Source of the DNA: SLRI01 sp964576715
Lineage (GTDB): Bacteria; Pseudomonadota; Alphaproteobacteria; Geminicoccales; Geminicoccaceae
DNA length: 10,861 bases
Direction of reading: 5' to 3'
NCBI GenBank assembly: GCA_964576715.1
Contig: CAZNWE010000111.1
Span: forward strand, 1 to 10,861
A program made the position numbers and the translations under genes. Numbering within the stretch: position 1 is the first letter of the stretch; each line of letters opens with the position of its first letter. Below are positions 8,595-10,861 of this stretch, in pieces. The notes under the pieces were generated by a model, which made no database searches, was not told where the DNA came from, and saw nothing but the letters and a program-made list of their open reading frames with translations.

Positions 8595-8782
8595 TCGCCG
8601 CGAGCGACGCTGGCGCGGCTGCCCCGGGACCGATGCTGGTTGTCCGGCGCTTGCCATGCGCCGCTGATCGGGCCGGTGGTTGCGGCATCCCTGGCCGGCG
8701 ATCGACGCCTCGGCGTCGCGCTGAGCGCGGCCGAGCGCTCGACCAACACCTCTGGCCCGAAAAACCCGCATGGCACAGGTAA
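8591..8782 (+). CDS. Doubtful 63-residue ORF linking sulfotransferase and wzy-like genes
   Basis: This frame starts with an ATG that overlaps the sulfotransferase stop (ATGA) and ends with TAA 13 bases inside the wzy-like gene. Its product is Ala/Arg/Gly-rich with four Cys-or-Trp-containing spots and no recognised domain, signal or helix. Third positions are less GC-biased than in the neighbouring genes, which argues against a selected protein. The double overlap would suit a translation-coupling role, because the wzy-like start has no visible Shine-Dalgarno site. It may equally be chance. Confidence 0.2.
   Translation: MIAASDAGAAAPGPMLVVRRLPCAADRAGGCGIPGRRSTPRRRAERGRALDQHLWPEKPAWHR
8703..8741 (+). 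repeat. Small inverted repeats upstream of the wzy-like gene
   Basis: CGACGC-CTCG-GCGTCG at 8703-8718 forms a 6-bp stem with a four-base loop, and CGAGCGCTCG at 8732-8741 is a perfect 10-base palindrome. Both lie in the 175-base gap before ATG 8770. There is no T-run, so termination is unlikely. An RNA structure affecting translation is possible but unproven. Confidence 0.3.
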
Positions 8783-9984
8783 TCCACGACCCTCGGGCGC
8801 TGACCGCCGAGACCACCAACCGCGGCATCATCTACGGCGCCTTCTGCGTCGTCATCCTCCTGCACCACGCCTACCTGTTCACCTTCAACGAGGTGCCGGC
8901 ACTGCGGATGCCGCTCTCGAGCGCCATCGCCGGCATGCATATCGCCCTCGCCGGCATCACCATCCTGCTCCGCCCCGCCCCCTGGAACATGGCCCTGCTC
9001 CTCGCCGCCGCCGTCCTCGTCGCCGCGGTCATCCCGGCACAGCTGATGGGCTACGGCGAGGTACGCGGCTTCGACCCGGTGATGCTGCTGCGCAAGCTCG
9101 TCCTGCCGCTGATGATGATCTGGGTCTTGAGCTACCCGCTGGCCCTGCCGCGCCCGCTCCTCGCCTGGGTCGCGGCCATCGGCACGCTCCTTTGCGCCTA
9201 CGTCGCCTTCACCGGCCCGACCATCTACATGGGCTACGACAACACCGATCCGCGGCTGGCGGCCTTCACCGGCGGCGACGAGCACATCCACCCGAGTGCC
9301 AAGTACATGGCGCTGCAGCTCGTGCTCTTCGATCTCCTGCGTCGCGGCGGTTTCATGTCGCCACGGCTGGCCTGGCCGCTGCTCGCCCTCACCCTGGTCG
9401 TGCTGCTCGGCTATGGCGGCCGCAACCAGCTGGTCTTCATCGCGGTCTACTTCCTCATGCTCGCCTACTACCACCTGCGGAACCTGACGGTCGTGCGCTG
9501 GGCACCGCCCTTGCTGCTCGCCCTCGCCGTCTGTGCCATCGTCATCGCGTTGCAGGTCGGCGAGAATACGAATGAGTGGGGCAGCGGGCGGATCGGGGTC
9601 TGGGACTACCGGCTGCAACTGATCCAGAACCGCGACCTGGTCAGCCTCGTCTTCGGCGGCGGGCTTGGCGCCGATCTGATCTGGACGCCGCAGTGGGATT
9701 TCACCGACGAGGGAATGAGCGCCCACAACGACTATCTCCACTATGTAATGGAGCACGGCCTTCTCGGCCTGCTGTTCGTCACGCTCATGATTTTCGGGGT
9801 CTGGCTGCGCCTGTTCGAGGAAGGCCGTGCCGTCGTCGTGGCGGTGCTCGTCAATTCGATCATCTCGAACGGTTTCCTGCAGACGCCGCTGTTCTCGACC
9901 AGTCTCGTGCTGGTGCTCTCACTCTCGATGGTCGTCAGCTTGAAACGCCAGGACGCCTTGCCGCTCAGCAACGATCCGCCGTGA
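8770..9984 (+). CDS. Wzy / O-antigen ligase-like membrane polymerase
   Basis: Polytopic inner-membrane protein of 404 residues in the O-antigen ligase/polymerase (Wzy_C) superfamily, expected to join polysaccharide repeat units at the periplasmic face. About ten hydrophobic segments are spread over its length. The diagnostic periplasmic loop is present: GSGRIGVWDYR (271-281) with Arg274, a VFGGGLGADL stretch, then AHNDYLHYVMEHGLLG (318-333) with His319, Glu328 and Gly330, as in the family pattern of a His-x-x-Leu followed by a Glu-x-Gly. ATG 8770 is used because a stop at 8722-8724 closes the frame upstream with no other standard start between. No clear ribosome binding site precedes it. GC content returns to the high level of the wzc-like gene. 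Polymerase is favoured over lipid-A ligase because the cluster has a Wzc-type co-polymerase and sulfotransferase; sequence alone does not separate the two roles. Confidence 0.85.
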   Translation: MAQVIHDPRALTAETTNRGIIYGAFCVVILLHHAYLFTFNEVPALRMPLSSAIAGMHIALAGITILLRPAPWNMALLLAAAVLVAAVIPAQLMGYGEVRGFDPVMLLRKLVLPLMMIWVLSYPLALPRPLLAWVAAIGTLLCAYVAFTGPTIYMGYDNTDPRLAAFTGGDEHIHPSAKYMALQLVLFDLLRRGGFMSPRLAWPLLALTLVVLLGYGGRNQLVFIAVYFLMLAYYHLRNLTVVRWAPPLLLALAVCAIVIALQVGENTNEWGSGRIGVWDYRLQLIQNRDLVSLVFGGGLGADLIWTPQWDFTDEGMSAHNDYLHYVMEHGLLGLLFVTLMIFGVWLRLFEEGRAVVVAVLVNSIISNGFLQTPLFSTSLVLVLSLSMVVSLKRQDALPLSNDPP

Positions 9985-10015
9985 TCGAGCTGCCGGGATG
10001 GCCGTGTTGATAACG

Positions 10016-10055
10016 AAAAAAAACGCCGGCAGATCGAGGATCTGCCGGCGCTCTT
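10016..10055. terminator. Bidirectional rho-independent terminator between convergent genes
   Basis: A perfect 12-bp stem, CGCCGGCAGATC (10024-10035) and GATCTGCCGGCG (10039-10050), with a three-base loop GAG. On the plus strand it is preceded by eight A (10016-10023) and followed by CTCTTT. For the minus-strand gene, whose stop is at 10071-10073, the hairpin is followed by eight U, a textbook terminator. For the wzy-like gene the trailing T-run is short, so it should work less well in that direction. Confidence 0.9.
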
Positions 10056-10070
10056 TCAACCAACGCAACC

Positions 10071-10861
10071 CTAGCCCAGTGCAGCGTCCGGCGAGATCTC
10101 GGCGGTCACGGCGATGCCGGCCCGCGCCGCCCACTTGATGTAGTTGCCGATGTTGCGCTCGTAATTGGTCTTGGCCCGCTCGTAGTCGGCCGTCCCGGGA
10201 GCGAACCGCTGCAGGTTCGGCACCGACATCTGCGCCCAGTTCCAGAACTTGATCGCCTGCGCCCAGTCGCGCGCCGCTTGGCTGCCCGGCTCCGGCGGCA
10301 AATTGCCGTTGGCATCAGCAAAGCCGTCGCTCGAAGCCCCTTGCTGCTCGCTCGGCGGCTGCACGCTCCCCGTCGCCGGCACGCCGGCGATCTCCGAGGC
10401 GTCGGCGCGATTCCGCTGGACCGCGCGCTCGGGCGACGTCTTGGCGTCGACCCTCACTCCCGCCTTGCGGCCGAGGTCGATGTAGCGCTTGATGTTCCGG
10501 TCGTAATTGTCCTTGGCCTGGTTGTACTGCGACGAGCCGCGCGGGAACCGCTGCATGTTGGGAAGTGCCGACTGCGCCCAGTTCCAGTGCTTTATCGCCT
10601 GGTCCCAATAGCGCGCCTCCTGCGTGCCCGGCCGCGGCGCTGCACTGCCGCCGCTGGACTGGTTCCGACTCGCCTGATTGGACGAGGTGGTGGCGTTGCC
10701 CGACGCCTCCTTTGTCGAAGACTTTTTGGACCCGGACGACGACTGCGCGGTCGAAGGCGCCGCCACCTTCGTCGCACCGGCATTATAGGCACAGTTTGGC
10801 GCAATCGGCTGGCCACCGCCGACAGCTGCCTGCCCGGGCCGCCATTCCGAATTCAAGACCA
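10071..10861 (-). CDS. Unrecognised protein with two copies of a Trp/Tyr-rich domain (5' end probably outside)
   Basis: I do not recognise this family. At least 261 residues are visible. The frame is still open at the window edge, and the only candidate start close by is a TTG at 10856-10854, so the real start (and any signal peptide) may lie outside. A short segment with Cys22 is followed by a Ser/Thr/Lys/Gln-rich, probably flexible stretch (about 35-73). Two related units then appear at 76-146 and 190-260, joined by a Pro/Gln/Ser/Asn-rich linker. Each unit has the order W-x-QAIK-x-WNWAQ, PN(M/L)QRF, Y-x-x-AK-x-NY-x-RNI-x-x-YI, AG and SP. By hand about 38 of 71 aligned positions are identical. 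The spacing suggests helices. It converges on the polysaccharide cluster and has its own terminator, so any link to polysaccharide is only by position. Codon bias and the repeat conservation support a real gene. Confidence 0.75.
   Translation of the reverse strand, partial: VLNSEWRPGQAAVGGGQPIAPNCAYNAGATKVAAPSTAQSSSGSKKSSTKEASGNATTSSNQASRNQSSGGSAAPRPGTQEARYWDQAIKHWNWAQSALPNMQRFPRGSSQYNQAKDNYDRNIKRYIDLGRKAGVRVDAKTSPERAVQRNRADASEIAGVPATGSVQPPSEQQGASSDGFADANGNLPPEPGSQAARDWAQAIKFWNWAQMSVPNLQRFAPGTADYERAKTNYERNIGNYIKWAARAGIAVTAEISPDAALG
10077..10289 (-). repeat. Second copy of the ~71-residue duplicated domain
   Basis: Encodes residues 190-260, from PGSQAARDW to SPDAAL, and ends one residue before the C-terminus. 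Trp, Tyr, Asn and Gly positions are kept relative to the first copy, while surface-type positions differ. This is the pattern of an old duplication under constraint. Confidence 0.8.
10419..10631 (-). repeat. First copy of the ~71-residue duplicated domain
   Basis: Encodes residues 76-146 of the minus-strand protein, from PGTQEARYW to SPERAV. It pairs with 10077-10289 at an offset of 114 residues (342 bases). Some DNA identity remains, for example TGCGCCCAGTTCCAG occurs in both copies on the plus strand. Confidence 0.8.

Noticed and set aside
8389..9756. Long minus-strand frame antisense to the sulfotransferase end and wzy-like gene
   Set aside because: No recognisable domain; the plus-strand genes explain the sequence and carry family motifs.

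Overview
The window is very GC-rich DNA (about 70% in the coding parts, with third codon positions almost all G or C). Gene families and codon use suggest a high-GC Alphaproteobacterium, for example a Rhodospirillales-like lineage. This placement is an inference; no rRNA or other phylogenetic marker is present.

Region 1 (1-3266, + strand) is a tightly packed LIV-type ABC importer operon, livH-livM-livG-livF. livH is cut at its 5' end by the window edge. The joins are an ATGA overlap, a 4-nt gap before a TTG start, and a TGATG overlap. Together the genes give two membrane permeases and two cytoplasmic ATPases for a branched-chain amino acid (or related amide) uptake system. The periplasmic binding protein is not in the window.

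Region 2 (3267-4146) is about 880 bases in which I see no convincing gene. It holds a hairpin just after livF, a plausible sigma70-type promoter at 3789-3818 and a long candidate leader for the next operon.

Region 3 (4147-9984, + strand) is an exopolysaccharide/capsule cluster. In order it has a Wzc/GumC-like polysaccharide co-polymerase fused to a bacterial tyrosine kinase, a family-2 glycosyltransferase, a PAPS-type sulfotransferase and a Wzy/O-antigen-ligase-like membrane protein. The likely division of work is sugar addition (GT2), sulfation (sulfotransferase), polymerisation (Wzy) and chain-length/export control (Wzc). No flippase, outer-membrane exporter or initiating transferase is seen here. 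Base composition drops inside the GT2 gene near 7055 and stays lower through the sulfotransferase, which hints at a replaced or acquired segment.

Region 4 (9985-10861) has a strong rho-independent terminator between convergent genes. Beyond it, on the minus strand, is an unrecognised protein with two copies of a Trp/Tyr-rich domain of about 71 residues, probably incomplete at its 5' end.

The points most worth a second look are the duplicated-domain protein, the sulfotransferase as a sign of a sulfated polysaccharide, and the composition break inside the GT2 gene. I did not find clear evidence of a wholly new system.
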